Shown here piece after piece: positions 36,495-49,481 of a DNA stretch of 64,000 bases. Position numbers and translations under genes: made by a program. The notes beneath the pieces are model-generated. The model had not been told where the DNA came from. It saw nothing but the letters and a program-made list of their open reading frames with translations, and ran no database searches. The stretch lies in contig JARBJD010000187.1 in the NCBI GenBank assembly GCA_033064195.1, forward strand, positions 82,082-146,081, written 5' to 3'. Each line of letters opens with the position of its first letter. The first letter of the stretch is position 1. This stretch comes from Blattamonas nauphoetae (taxonomy: Eukaryota; Preaxostyla; Oxymonadida).

Positions 36495-38817
36495 ATGGAT
36501 GAAGTCATAGATGAAAGCAAGGGATTGTGTGGGACTGTTCTCCCCTTCCTCCAATTGTCATCAAAAAGATATGGGAGTTCACTGATTTTGTCTATGTCAC
36601 AAGAACAAGACCTGCCAATGACCATGCCTCCAATGGGAGATGGTCGCTTTCTGGAGCGTATGGATGATGCTCAAAATGTTTCGGAACAAGAACAACCCCT
36701 CGACAGTCCACCAATTGTTCTCCGCCTTCACAGGAGGAATGCTTGTGACCTGTCACAGTTCAAGGATCAACCTACCTCACAATTTCTGAGTATTGATACT
36801 CTTTTTTATTGACCACTTTCAGTTTCCCAGATGATGAGTTTAGATGAAATTCTTGTCGCTCTCGGAGAAGAGCAACGAGCAGACATTCCTGATCTCCTCC
36901 TTGTTCTTAACAAGATGACAGGTGTTCTATGATTATGTTCCTCACCAATTTTTCCTGAGCAGGTACTGATGAAAATTGCAGAAGACTCGTCCAACACAAT
37001 ACGATCCCGCTCCTCTCACAACTTCTGATGAGTTCACAAGATGAAAGAGTAGTAGTATGATTTATTTTTTCAATGTATTGGGATCAGTCTCTTCTTCTCT
37101 GGATACTCTCTGATATTGGTATGATTTATGCTCCTTCTCAATGTTTTACTCAAATTTTCGGAATTTTTAGTTGCATTGCCAACAGATGAAGTTCACCACT
37201 TTTTTGATGACAAGATCCTCCGGGTCATTTTTGGATTCGCTCGGAGCAGTTCGCTAGACGTGATGGAAACGGTTTACCTCAACCCGTTCTCTATTCTGAT
37301 TCAGGCTTGGTGGTTCCTTGACAATTTTACTGTCATTGACCATGATCAGCATGAATTTGTCAATCATCTTGTGCAACTGGGAATATTTGAAGTATTCACT
37401 CCAGCAATGATCCAACTTCACAATAGAACAATCCAACGACCTGCATGGCATCTTCGATCTCTAAACCTCATCGCAAATACCTCAGAATTGCAATTTCCAA
37501 TCATGACAATGGTCATACCAGATCATCCAAATAGCTGTCACCACCTCCTCAGAACGATCAGACGTATCGCCACCATCACTCAAACTCCCATCACGGCCGA
37601 CGTAGCGACATTTATCTTTATGGTGTTTGTGTCAGGCTGTTCTTTGGACATTGACAGTGCTGTGGATGTTCTTCTCTCAGAACATGGTCTCCTTCAAGAC
37701 CTTTCCTCAGTGATCTACCAAACACCAATGCCACCATTCTTCCCTCCGTACATCCAATCATTTCCACAGCTAACAATTTTGCTTTTATCGTATGCTTACG
37801 AGGGTCTTTCAAGCGGATATCAGACATATACAGTTTTGAACCAAGCCCAGACACAATACCACATTTCTGAGAGTCAAAATAAAGCTCTGGCCATACGGTC
37901 TTCTTCAGAAGTGCCTGATGAAGAGAATCTCAAGAATCAGATTGTTACTGAGCTCAACAACTATTTCTATATCGCAAGGAATGTTTTGATTCTGATTGGC
38001 ACAGCCATACCCGGAAGTGCTGAAGTAGCTGATTTATATCTCAATGTTGGTCTTGTTCCCGCCCTTGGAGAATGTATTCGCGTAGTTCAGACAATTCAAC
38101 ATGATGAACTGTCCCACGACTGTTCTCTCCTCACCATGACAACGGCAGAAGTTGCCGAAGGAAATCCTGGCGATTTATGGAGGAGAACACTGGAAGTCAT
38201 TTCTTCACTTGATTGCATGACACCTGCAACTGAGGAACAACAGCAAATGTCAACCTCATTTCTTCGTCCCAAATGTCACGAACAAATGAGACTTTCGAAT
38301 ATATATCCAAAGCATTTGAAAGAAGTTCATCACAATATCGCCCTCTGTCTGTCGAATATCTCAGGAATCACTGAATTACATTCACTGAGAGTCCTGAACG
38401 AAACATTCCCCGGACCAGATTCATCTCAGAAGTTTCTCCGATTTGTCTCTGATCGGCTTGTTGACGACACATCGACATCATTTTATGCGGATTTGTCAAT
38501 CGTTCATGGATTATTCTACAGTCGGAGTGCCCCAATCTTCGCCGAAATTGAGAAGAGCCCAATTCTCGCAGCAATCTTCACTTTCAAATGGTATCGGCAC
38601 ACTCATCCGATTGCAGACACTTCTGTCTGCATTTTTTTTCGAGATTCTTATTGCCTTAATCTTGAATGCATCTGATCCTTGCATCATATTCGATTATGTC
38701 CAGAATGATGTGATTGAACACAAAATTCTCAAATCAACCAAAAAATTCTCTGAAACAACAATGGAGACTATGAAAATCTACTATCAACATCTTGCTATTC
38801 TCAAACAATCCATCTGA
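36495..38817 (+). CDS. Armadillo/HEAT-like helical protein, left-arm copy, 3' frameshift
   Basis: Exons 36,495-36,789, 36,823-36,921, 36,963-37,054, 37,088-37,118 and 37,171 onward, with introns of 33, 41, 33 and 52 nt. All have GT..AG ends and matching phases. The spliced reading gives ILVALGEEQRAD, ENCRRLVQHNTIPLLSQLL, SLLLWILSDIVALP and then a long helical-repeat region typical of armadillo/HEAT scaffolds. A run of eight T at 38,632-38,639 (seven in the right arm) shifts the frame, giving a stop at 38,675 instead of 38,817. The full reading would be about 720 residues. It lies 72 bp downstream of the NTPase stop, same strand, so the two may function together (inference). Confidence 0.7.
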
Positions 38818-38940
38818 CAAACCAAAGCTGGGGCGATTGGTCGTCACGTCACGGGATAGTATCGATATTGTTTCTGTCAACATTTCACTTTCCATAGTAT
38901 CGTCCACTACTTTTTTTCAATGGAATCATTCATTGTGAAG

Positions 38941-39914
38941 CAGGGTGGACGGGCCCTTAGATGTGACTTAAGTCTCGAGAAAATGACTTAGATCGAAGTA
39001 ACGACTGGAAATGACTTCCTTACATGTCACTGGCCAAAAATGACTTACTTATATGTCACAGATTGAGAATTTTTGACCTGTTTCGATGAAATGAGATTAT
39101 CACGAAGAAAATGTTCACTTTCCTTTTCTCATATCTGTTCCTGCTTCCAATTTCAGATTTTCTTGACATTATCTGGTTTTGTTATTAAAACCACTCTATC
39201 CCGACGTCAAGATGGTTGATCGAGAGACCACCTTCGATGTTTGCTCTTTTTGAGTGTTGAATGGACTTTCCATTGCATAGAATACTTCACCCTTCTGATT
39301 CGATGAGATAATATTTCCAGATGGATCAGCAACAACGGGGTCACAGTCTCATTCCCAATCCAGGTCAGACTCGAAGCCAGCTCCGCCGACTCGCTTTTCA
39401 GCAACTCGCAATGCTGTCTGTGTCCTCTTTCTTCTTCAATTCATGTTGATGTCTTCCTTTTTTCTTCTTTTCAAAGAACAGGAGTGCATCTGTCCACAAG
39501 CCTTTGAGCTCGGCCTTCGCTATTTCTCTTCCCCTGATCTTGCTTCCAACCAGATTGCTCCACTTCACCGCTGGATATCTTTCATCCTTTTAAACAGTAT
39601 CGTCTTCTGTTGGTTTTGTGATGGATATATCTCGTCTGCCTCAATCATGCTGATCGACAGTCACTGGATTCTTTTTGGTCCTTATGTGAAATAAACAGGG
39701 ATTAACATCCCCAAGGAACACCATACTGTGTGGAAAGTGAACATTTTCTTCGTGATAATCTCATTTCATCGAAACAGGTCAAAAATTCTCAATCTGTGAC
39801 ATATAAGTAAGTCATTTTTGGCCAGTGACATGTAAGGAAGTCATTTCCAGTCGTTACTTCGATCTAAGTCATTTTCTCGAGACTTAAGTCACATCTAAGG
39901 GCCCGTCCACCCTG
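38941..39914. mobile_element. CAGGG/CCCTG inverted-repeat element at the palindrome centre
   Basis: The innermost 183 bp of both arms start CAGGGTGGACGGGCCC (38,941) and end with its complement (39,914), enclosing the 608-bp unpaired centre. The terminal tract is full of short repeats (atgactta / atgtcac), like subterminal transposase-binding sites. The termini resemble hAT ends and those of the two other CAGGG elements in this window. Because the flanks are themselves palindromic, no target duplication can be read. The 608-bp centre has only short ORFs (for example 39,443-39,694) and no transposase. Confidence 0.5.
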
Positions 39915-40037
39915 CTTCACAATGAATGATTCCATTGAAAAAAAGTAGTGGACGATACTATGGAAAGTGAAATGTTGACAGAAACAATATCGATACTATC
40001 CCGTGACGTGACGACCAATCGCCCCAGCTTTGGTTTG

Positions 40038-42360
40038 TCAGATGGATTGTTTGAGAATAGCAAGATGTTGATAGTAGATTTTCATAGTCTCCATTGTTGT
40101 TTCAGAGAATTTTTTGGTTGATTTGAGAATTTTGTGTTCAATCACATCATTCTGGACATAATCGAATATGATGCAAGGATCAGATGCATTCAAGATTAAG
40201 GCAATAAGAATCTCGAAAAAAATGCAGACAGAAGTGTCTGCAATCGGATGAGTGTGCCGATACCATTTGAAAGTGAAGATTGCTGCGAGAATTGGGCTCT
40301 TCTCAATTTCGGCGAAGATTGGGGCACTCCGACTGTAGAATAATCCATGAACGATTGACAAATCCGCATAAAATGATGTCGATGTGTCGTCAACAAGCCG
40401 ATCAGAGACAAATCGGAGAAACTTCTGAGATGAATCTGGTCCGGGGAATGTTTCGTTCAGGACTCTCAGTGAATGTAATTCAGTGATTCCTGAGATATTC
40501 GACAGACAGAGGGCGATATTGTGATGAACTTCTTTCAAATGCTTTGGATATATATTCGAAAGTCTCATTTGTTCGTGACATTTGGGACGAAGAAATGAGG
40601 TTGACATTTGCTGTTGTTCCTCAGTTGCAGGTGTCATGCAATCAAGTGAAGAAATGACTTCCAGTGTTCTCCTCCATAAATCGCCAGGATTTCCTTCGGC
40701 AACTTCTGCCGTTGTCATGGTGAGGAGAGAACAGTCGTGGGACAGTTCATCATGTTGAATTGTCTGAACTACGCGAATACATTCTCCAAGGGCGGGAACA
40801 AGACCAACATTGAGATATAAATCAGCTACTTCAGCACTTCCGGGTATGGCTGTGCCAATCAGAATCAAAACATTCCTTGCGATATAGAAATAGTTGTTGA
40901 GCTCAGTAACAATCTGATTCTTGAGATTCTCTTCATCAGGCACTTCTGAAGAAGACCGTATGGCCAGAGCTTTATTTTGACTCTCAGAAATGTGGTATTG
41001 TGTCTGGGCTTGGTTCAAAACTGTATATGTCTGATATCCGCTTGAAAGACCCTCGTAAGCATACGATAAAAGCAAAATTGTTAGCTGTGGAAATGATTGG
41101 ATGTACGGAGGGAAGAATGGTGGCATTGGTGTTTGGTAGATCACTGAGGAAAGGTCTTGAAGGAGACCATGTTCTGAGAGAAGAACATCCACAGCACTGT
41201 CAATGTCCAAAGAACAGCCTGACACAAACACCATAAAGATAAATGTCGCTACGTCGGCCGTGATGGGAGTTTGAGTGATGGTGGCGATACGTCTGATCGT
41301 TCTGAGGAGGTGGTGACAGCTATTTGGATGATCTGGTATGACCATTGTCATGATTGGAAATTGCAATTCTGAGGTATTTGCGATGAGGTTTAGAGATCGA
41401 AGATGCCATGCAGGTCGTTGGATTGTTCTATTGTGAAGTTGGATCATTGCTGGAGTGAATACTTCAAATATTCCCAGTTGCACAAGATGATTGACAAATT
41501 CATGCTGATCATGGTCAATGACAGTAAAATTGTCAAGGAACCACCAAGCCTGAATCAGAATAGAGAACGGGTTGAGGTAAACCGTTTCCATCACGTCTAG
41601 CGAACTGCTCCGAGCGAATCCAAAAATGACCCGGAGGATCTTGTCATCAAAAAAAGTGGTGAACTTCATCTGTTGGCAATGCAACTAAAAATTCCGAAAA
41701 TTTGAGTAAAACATTGAGAAGGAGCATAAATCATACCAATATCAGAGAGTATCCAGAGAAGAAGAGACTGATCCCAATACATTGAAAAAATAAATCATAC
41801 TACTACTCTTTCATCTTGTGAACTCATCAGAAGTTGTGAGAGGAGCGGGATCGTATTGTGTTGGACGAGTCTTCTGCAATTTTCATCAGTACCTGCTCAG
41901 GAAAAATTGGTGAGGAACATAATCATAGAACACCTGTCATCTTGTTAAGAACAAGGAGGAGATCAGGAATGTCTGCTCGTTGCTCTTCTCCGAGAGCGAC
42001 AAGAATTTCATCTAAACTCATCATCTGGGAAACTGAAAGTGGTCAATAAAAAAGAGTATCAATACTCAGAAATTGTGAGGTAGGTTGATCCTTGAACTGT
42101 GACAGGTCACAAGCATTCCTCCTGTGAAGGCGGAGAACAATTGGTGGACTGTCGAGGGGTTGTTCTTGTTCCGAAACATTTTGAGCATCATCCATACGCT
42201 CCAGAAAGCGACCATCTCCCATTGGAGGCATGGTCATTGGCAGGTCTTGTTCTTGTGACATAGACAAAATCAGTGAACTCCCATATCTTTTTGATGACAA
42301 TTGGAGGAAGGGGAGAACAGTCCCACACAATCCCTTGCTTTCATCTATGACTTCATCCAT
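40038..42360 (-). CDS. Armadillo/HEAT-like helical protein, right-arm copy, internal frameshift
   Basis: Mirror copy with introns at 42,033-42,065, 41,893-41,933, 41,768-41,800 and 41,685-41,736. Here the 3' end is intact to 40,038. However, the run after VHH is seven A on the plus strand (41,649-41,655) where the left arm has six T, which puts a stop directly after the start of exon 5. Each arm therefore has one broken and one good site. Either both genes are damaged, or these are homopolymer miscounts in the assembly. Confidence 0.65.
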
Positions 42361-42432
42361 CGAATATCTGACAACGAACGATGACCTCTCAGTGAAGTGA
42401 ATGAGAAAAAAAGAAAATGTTCGTTTGGATGT

Positions 42433-45400
42433 TTAATGTCCCCTCCCGGAATGATGCCTTTGGCGTTTATCAGTGATTTGTTTTGTCGGGGTGCTTTGTA
42501 CCCTTTTAAGAGGCAAAGGCGTTGACATACCTTCGAGATTAGTTTTAGTCACACGTAAGACTCTCTTGGCGTCACGAGTTATGGTTTCTGACACACCACG
42601 GGTGGTGTCCTTGGTTATGGTGGGCTGAGCACGGCTTGGCAAATCGGTTATTGTCACAGCTTTGCCTTTTGGGACTATTTTTGCAGCCACCAATGATTGA
42701 ATGCCGATCAGATATTTCGATTCGCTGCCATTCGGACAACATAGAAGAGAAGCGAGATCATTCCAGGAAAACAAATGATCCCTTCCAAGACGTTTAAACC
42801 GGTCTTTCATTGTCAGAAGGATTGATTCTCGAGTTCGGCTCATCTTTGTGATGAGTTCTTCTCGTCGTCGTTCATTAGCACGTCCTGTTCCTCTGAGAAG
42901 ACTGAACAGCAACCTCAGGTCTCGTTCTGCAGAGAGGAGAGGATAAAAGACACATTTGATGGCAATTGTTTGATCAGATCGTGCAAGTTCCTTGTTCACC
43001 TGTTCGCGTTCGCTTTCTCGGCCAGGTTTGTCCAGACCCGATTCCCGAAGGCGGAGATAGTAACAGACAAACGTTTGTCGATCTGAACACGAGAATAGTG
43101 GCTTCCCAGTGATCATTGACTTGAGTGTATTCCTTTCAGAACAGGCTGATAAAGTGGTGCGATCGACGATTAATGACAGTTCTTTCATTTTGTAATCGTT
43201 CAATGGTTTCTGCTTATTCAGACATTCACACAGAAAGTTTCTGTCCAATTTCTGAAGCTCATTCGATTCAAGATTGCTCATTGCGTCATTCCATTTTTTG
43301 TCGTAGTTCTTGATACTGGTATTTGACAGACGGTGGTACGTTGTTGCTCCTGATTTTAGTTCTCCAGTAATCAGATTGATCAGCAACGGCTTGTCCTCAT
43401 TTTCGAGCTTGCCCTCATTTTTGAGCCTGTCCCGATTTTTGAGCCTATCCTGATTTTTGAGCTTGCTGTCATTCACTAAAGATATCAGACGTTTGGTTTC
43501 TTCATCTTTGAGTGGAGTTTGGATCGTCAAAAATGCCACCAGTAAATCTGTTTCATGTGGTTGGAGTTCGCGATCTTTGGAGGAGAGTGTTTTGATTAGA
43601 AACGGTTTCTGTGTCTGAATATGCGAAGCATCTGTGAAAAAAGGAATCAGCTTACAGTGATGCCATGGATACAACAATGGGTTTGTTCGAAACCGATCGA
43701 GCAGGACTGCTTTATCTTCGTCGGTAAAATCCGTTGATGGCTTTTCTTTAATCATATGATCAACAAAAAGCTGAAGCTGTTTTTTCACAATGGTCATGCC
43801 ATTCTTGAGTAGAATTTCCATGAAATCGAGATTGATTTGGATTTGTCGGTTCTTTGATTCCAGTTCCGCGAGAAGGACGTTTTGGTTGTGTTTACCACGT
43901 TCTTTTTTGGAAATAATCTGTGAAAGACCATTAATCTCTTGCAGAGTCGAGTCGTCGAATGTCGGTTCCTCATCGAGACTTCCAATGAATGAAGATCTGT
44001 CTGTGGAAAAATATTTAAGTGATTTTGATGCTCGATTTTGTAAGACTTGTAAATCACTCCAAGTGGGCAACCTCTTTTCTGGATTTGACGATGCTAGATC
44101 GTTGATAATCTCCTTCTTGCGTGTGATGGGGTTCTTGAGATAACATATCAAGAAATCCAGCTGACGAGGAGTGAGTTGATCGTAACAAGAGAGATAATCT
44201 ATGCATAACTGCAGGATGTCTGCAATGATGAGAGGCAACCCATTCACATACGACACCAGCATCTGGAAATCACTCATGCTGATCTGTGCCATGTTCTTTA
44301 GAAGAGAATGCAAACGATTCAGGCATTTCGTGAGGAGGTGTTTCTTGTTGATGTCATCACCAGCAAGTTTCTTCAGAGTGTTTAATGACATTTGCAGTCC
44401 ACATTCGAGATGTTTCTTTATGGAGAAGTATTCCGTATCGGATGTATCTCCTAAGGAATCTCCAGCGAGGAGGCATTTGATCTCAAAAGGAACGAGTGTG
44501 CGTGTGCCATACAGGCTGACAGGCAATCTGTTCAGACAGTCCATCGGAACATACAGTTGAGGCAGAGGAATGGATTTGTCCTCACACAGCTTGACCACAT
44601 CTTTGTTTGATGGCTGTAAGTCGTCCACTTCACAGACATATGATGTTTCTCCTATCTTTGTGAACCCAATCGCTTTCTTCTCTCCCCACAGTCTTATCAT
44701 GCTCAACAATGCATACATACGATATTCTGAATAATTGACTTCAGCAGGAGCAGCTTCCGGATCTTCATTGTGTCCAGCGCTTTCGTTGGCTGTTTGGTTT
44801 CCACGGGTTCCACTGTCATGTCTTGGGATAGCTGTTTGGTTTCCACGGGTTCCACTGTCATGTCTTGGGATAGCTGTTTGGTTTCCACGGGTTCCACTGT
44901 CATGTCTTGGGATAGCTGTTTGGTTTCCACGGGTTCCATTGTCATGTCTTGGGATAGCTGTTTGGTTTCCACGGGTTCCATTGTCATGTCTTGGGATAGC
45001 TGTTTGGTTTCCACGGGTTCCATTGTCATGTCTTGGGATAGCTGTTTGGTTTCCACGGGCTCCACTGTCATGTCTTTCGTTGGCTGTTTGGTTTCCACGG
45101 GCTCCACTGTCATGTCTTGGGATATCTGTTTGGACGAGTGGGTAACCCACAATTTGGCGCACAGTCGTCGCGACATTTGGTCGTGGGAAGTACGAAAAAA
45201 GATCGAGAATTGGCCCATAGTGATCAACACGAAATAAGCTCGTGTATGGCTCGGGTTCTGATGAGACGTTGGCAAGAGGGAAGAGATTGCTCCTATCCTT
45301 CGTTGGTTTGATTAGAATAATATCGAATGGGTCTATGTTGGTGCGGCCGCTCCGAGAGTTTGGGATGAATCCAACTGTTGGATAGTTCAACGTCATCTCC

Positions 45401-48400
45401 CGACGACCACAGTTTGCGAGACTGCAGTGGACAAGACAGGGGCCTTGTTCTCTTTCCATCGCTAGATGAAAGGCAACATTCGTCACCGATCGGGCTCCAG
45501 GCAACAGCGCCCAGTGTTCGTGTGGGTTGAGACGATCATAAACCCCGACTTGCCCCATTTCTGAAGCATATGTCTTCCATGGTGAAGAGATGAATTGTGC
45601 TGACGTTTGGGCCGTGATTCCTGTGCGGAGTCTATCGCAGTTATGATTCATGAAATTTTCTTTCAAGAGCAGACCACAAAAGCAGCACCTGTAGTAATAT
45701 GGATTTGTGTTCGGTATCAGCGAGATGTTAGAATCCAGAATCAAGCGTCCAGTGCATTTCACTGTCACTTCGTCCACAGTTTTTGCGTATCCATTCATAA
45801 CCCAAATGTTTTTTTCATCCATGAAGAATTCTGTTGTGTTGTCACCATCCTTGGAGAATTTTTCGACGAATGGGCTCTTCACAAAGAAGAGAAATGGGAA
45901 GATGACACTTGGGCTGAGATTGTAGATGTCGGAGAACAGATGAAGCCATAGGAACATTAAATTCGATCCAGATGGACTGATTTTATGTGTTGGTGCGAGG
46001 GTTGATTGGATGAAGATAACAGACAGTGCATCGACGATCATTGTCGTTTTATCCATGTGAACCTTGAAGAAAAGAATAATAGAGTCAAAACCAGCGTTGT
46101 TAGCCCCCAATGGATTCAGAGAATAAGTGAAACATTTGGCGTCGGGAGACTCTGCTTCGGAATTGAGTGAAGTGTCTGGAGGCTCTGCTTCGGAAGAGGA
46201 GAGAGAGGTCGAGAACTCTGCTTCGGAAGAGGAGAAAAAATCTGGAGACCCTGGTTCGGAAGAGGAGAGAGAGGTCGAGAACTCTGCTTCGGAAGAGGAG
46301 AGAGGGGTCGAGAACTCTGCTTCGGAACGGAGAGAAGAGGCTGATGATGTGGAATCTGAGGAATTGAGAGGTGAGTTGGGAGTTGGTGTGATCATCTGTC
46401 TGTTGGAACGGGTTGCCATTCCTGCTACGGGCGGTACAGATTCAGAAGTTTGAGCATCCATCAAATCAGACAGATCGCGGTGATTGGTGAAGAACGACAA
46501 ACATGGGTCCATCGGATTTTCGAAGAGGATGTTGTATTTGTTTAGAAACGGGGAGAGACTGTCTGGATCGATGCGAGAGATATCCGGAAGATACGCACGA
46601 CGGATGTTTGTCGAGCTTCGGAGATAGATGTTTGATTCCCCAAGGATCGTTGGGAGATGGAAGGAAGGACAACGGAGAGGTATTTCGGAGACGAGTCGGG
46701 TCGGAGAGTCGATGTAGAACCCGCCGTCGATGGCATCCAACACAAAGTTGTGGAAGATGGCTCCCTTTTTTTGGTTCAACTCAACATTGTCTGTCATCGA
46801 TGTGAGGAAAGTATGGTACGTACTCGTACTGTGGAGATTGAACATATCCAAGACAAATTGTCGAGCGTTGTCTGTTGCAAATTGGACGAACCAATTGTGG
46901 CAGTCATATTGCGGACACGAGAAGTGAACGAGTTTGTGCGAGACATATGACCCAAAGATTTTTTCTCTTTCAAGCTCAGTTAGTTTCTTTGGATCCTTTG
47001 TGTGAACTAATTCGAACGCGCTTTTAGAACAGTCCGGGTCCAAGATGAAGCGTGGGATGAACGAAAACAATTGTGCCCCTTTTTCAAGTTCTGCCAGATG
47101 GGTTTCCTGAAGCACTGCATCTTGACCTATCGCGTTGAGGAATGCTGCTTCCTCTTGAAGCGAATACTTTGGGACAACATATTCAGCGATGAAATAATGC
47201 ATGCTTCTCCCATCTTCGTTCGTTTTGTGCCACCTCTCTTCATTTGGCGAAGTGAAGAGGACACAATGGTTTGTTTCTGGGAGGCCAGTTTCGCTTGCGA
47301 TTGTGAGACTGAGAACGATGACGAAAAAGAACACAAACTCATCAATGATATGCCATTTTGTGTTTTCGAGTTTGTTCTGGACGGAGTACCCATGAACGAG
47401 AGACGAATCAGGAAGAATGTTCGATGTAGCTTTGATTATCGAACCTGGACCGATTGTGATGTCATCTTCGAGAATTTGAGTTTCTGAGAAAGAGCGTTTG
47501 ATTGGCGTCTTTCCTTGATGCACCAGAACCGAACCAGTAGCAATGACTGAGTTGGCTTCCAAGACCATATCGTGGTGAAGATAAATCGATCCTGACTCGA
47601 CTTTTGTTGGTTCTTTCGACTCTTCAAGGAGTTCTGACCCTGAACAGAGAATTGAATGTTTTCCAAGAGTTGTAGTATCGCGTAATTTCATCGGTTTCAT
47701 CAGAGTCTGAGAGACTACGTGTAAGACGGAGTCTTTAGCAATCTCTGAGCCCTTCTTGAGAACTGACTGTGCCGTAATAGTGATGTCTTCTTGTATTTCT
47801 TCTGGCTTTTTAAAGTCATAGTTTGTCCCCCCGAACACGAGATGGAGGAAACGAGGGAAGTATTCCACACTCGGGACGATGAGTTGTCCCATAAGAACTT
47901 GGTCCTTCTCAAGTCCTGCCGGAAAGTAGATGTCTCCACCTGTGGATGAGTCGTTTGGTTTTGTTCCTTGATCCAATGGATACTTATACACGTTGTAATA
48001 ATTCAAGTAGCTTTGGATATAATGTTCAATATCCTCCCTGTATGGACCCTTTGTGGTTATTGTCGCGATGCCAGCCTTTGATTTGCTCTTTCGTTCAAAC
48101 AGAAATGCACATTCACCAGATCTCTTCGTTGTGATGGCCTAGATGGAACTGAACTTCTGATAAAAACACACCTCGACTCCGAAACCCATCAGCAACGTGA
48201 TGAACGGATATCGACTTGCCGATTTTCCGATTCCAGGCGTACCAGTGACCACATGAAGGAATGGTTTTCGTGAGGTGTCAGTCTCGTCTGCTTCCTTACC
48301 GGTATTCAAAGTGCCCCGCTTGATGTACGTCATTGCATTCACTACTATATGCCCAAAGATGGAGAGTATAGCGGACCGGAAGAGGTAAGGTTTCAAAGCC

Positions 48401-48642
48401 GCGAGTTCATTTCGTTTGTCCCGAATGGTGGGGAATGAGAGATAGAGGAAACGTGAAAGGTTGCGAAGTTTGTCATTATCAAGGTCACGATCAAAATCCA
48501 GAAAGTCATTGCGGTGCAAAACTCCGACACAAGAATCAACGATGATTTGGAGACGTCTTAAAAGAGTGATGAGCTCATCGTCACTAAGCACATAGGGTTC
48601 GGGACGGTTCTCCTGCAGGCGTTCGTTTATTGTGTTTCCCAT
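42433..48642 (-). CDS. RHS/Crinkler-like P-loop NTPase, right-arm copy, about 2,048 residues
   Basis: Mirror copy of the 30,465 gene, with introns at 48,139-48,171 and 47,309-47,338. It differs by six extra 14-residue repeat units. Visible replacements include AKES to ADET before Walker A, TSAH to TSAQ, HIVD to QIVG, GRNED to GHNED, GKKK to GEKK, and DHVI to DHMI. Here an additional in-frame ATG lies upstream (48,738), absent from the left copy where the base is different, so the start could be 32 codons earlier. I prefer the shared MGNTINE start. Both copies are fully open, which suggests both can be expressed and that frame is under selection. Confidence 0.85.
44782..45117 (-). repeat. 42-bp coding minisatellite, eight units (right arm)
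   Basis: Eight units of 42 bp (336 bp), the first encoding RHDSGARGNQTANE, the later ones variants IPRHDNGTRGNQTA and IPRHDSGTRGNQTA. The variants are arranged in blocks (three N, then three S), as expected from recent local duplication of units. It expands a hydrophilic, probably disordered linker. Confidence 0.93.
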
Positions 48643-49481
48643 GCGGGCACAGTGAGCGAAAAGGAAGAAAGAAGAGACGCAGAGGCAAAAGGGTATTTGT
48701 TTGATCTGACCTGTTTCGAAAACAAAGGGCCGATCCATCTCACTCTTTCAGACTCTGGAAGTGAATACTCTGTAGACGAGATCATGAGAAACACAAACTC
48801 GGTTTTTTACATGAGTTTTCATGGGTGACACGGCAAAAATCCGTACAAATTGTTTGTCATTTCTGTATCTCTGCACTTTGGGTCTGATCAACATCTCAAC
48901 TCTTGTCACACCATTGTGGATTACCTTTTCATCTTTTTCATCTTATTCACTCTTGTTTTGGTATCAGACTCTCTTTTTTATGTCAATAAAGATCATGATT
49001 GCTCAATGATAGTCGAATATGGAAATGAGCTGTGGATGGCAACGATGTTGGAAGTTACGAGGAGCAAGTGGAGTGTCTCTGCGCTTGATGGAGTCTTTGC
49101 AGTGTTTGGCGGCGTGGGCTGAACAGGAAGAGGCTGGCTTGCTGGTTTTTCCAAATCTCTTCTTCACACTGACGGTATCTTTTAGGATACCCGCTTTCCC
49201 ATCCGGGATGCAATTGTGGCGAGTACCTCTGCACCGACAACGGTGAGGGGAACACGTTTTCGTCCATCTCGTCGTTGTCGTCGTGTGTGTCTGGAGGGAT
49301 CTGCGAAGTTGTGACGTGGCGTGGAGATTGCCGTTTCTCAGTGTTGGAATTTGTTGGTTGTTTCTGAATTTTGGGTTTAGTCGCTGCAATAATCTTCCAG
49401 AAACGATCAGGAAGCATTTCTGCGGCTGAGGATGGGCGAGAGAAGCAGTTCAAATCGAGGCACCTTTCGCAGCTGTAATCG

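Larger units (their letters stand above)
28614..39123. repeat. Left arm of giant palindrome (10.5 kb)
   Basis: The reverse complement of this arm is 39,732-50,492. Paired coordinates sum to 79,106-79,107 outside the coding minisatellite and 78,854-78,855 inside it, so alignment is essentially gap-free apart from six 42-bp units and a few single-base homopolymer differences. The outer boundary is at 28,614 (aaaactgtg matches, preceding base does not). The inner boundary is at 39,123 (cactttcc matches, next base does not). Gene order outside-in is small unknown gene, P-loop NTPase, helical protein. The near-identity implies a recent duplication or continuing gene conversion between arms. Confidence 0.97.

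Noticed and set aside
44735-45237. Repetitive plus-strand frames VSTGSTVMSWDSCL and VWFPRVPLSCLGI.
   Set aside because: They are antisense readings of the 42-bp NTPase minisatellite.
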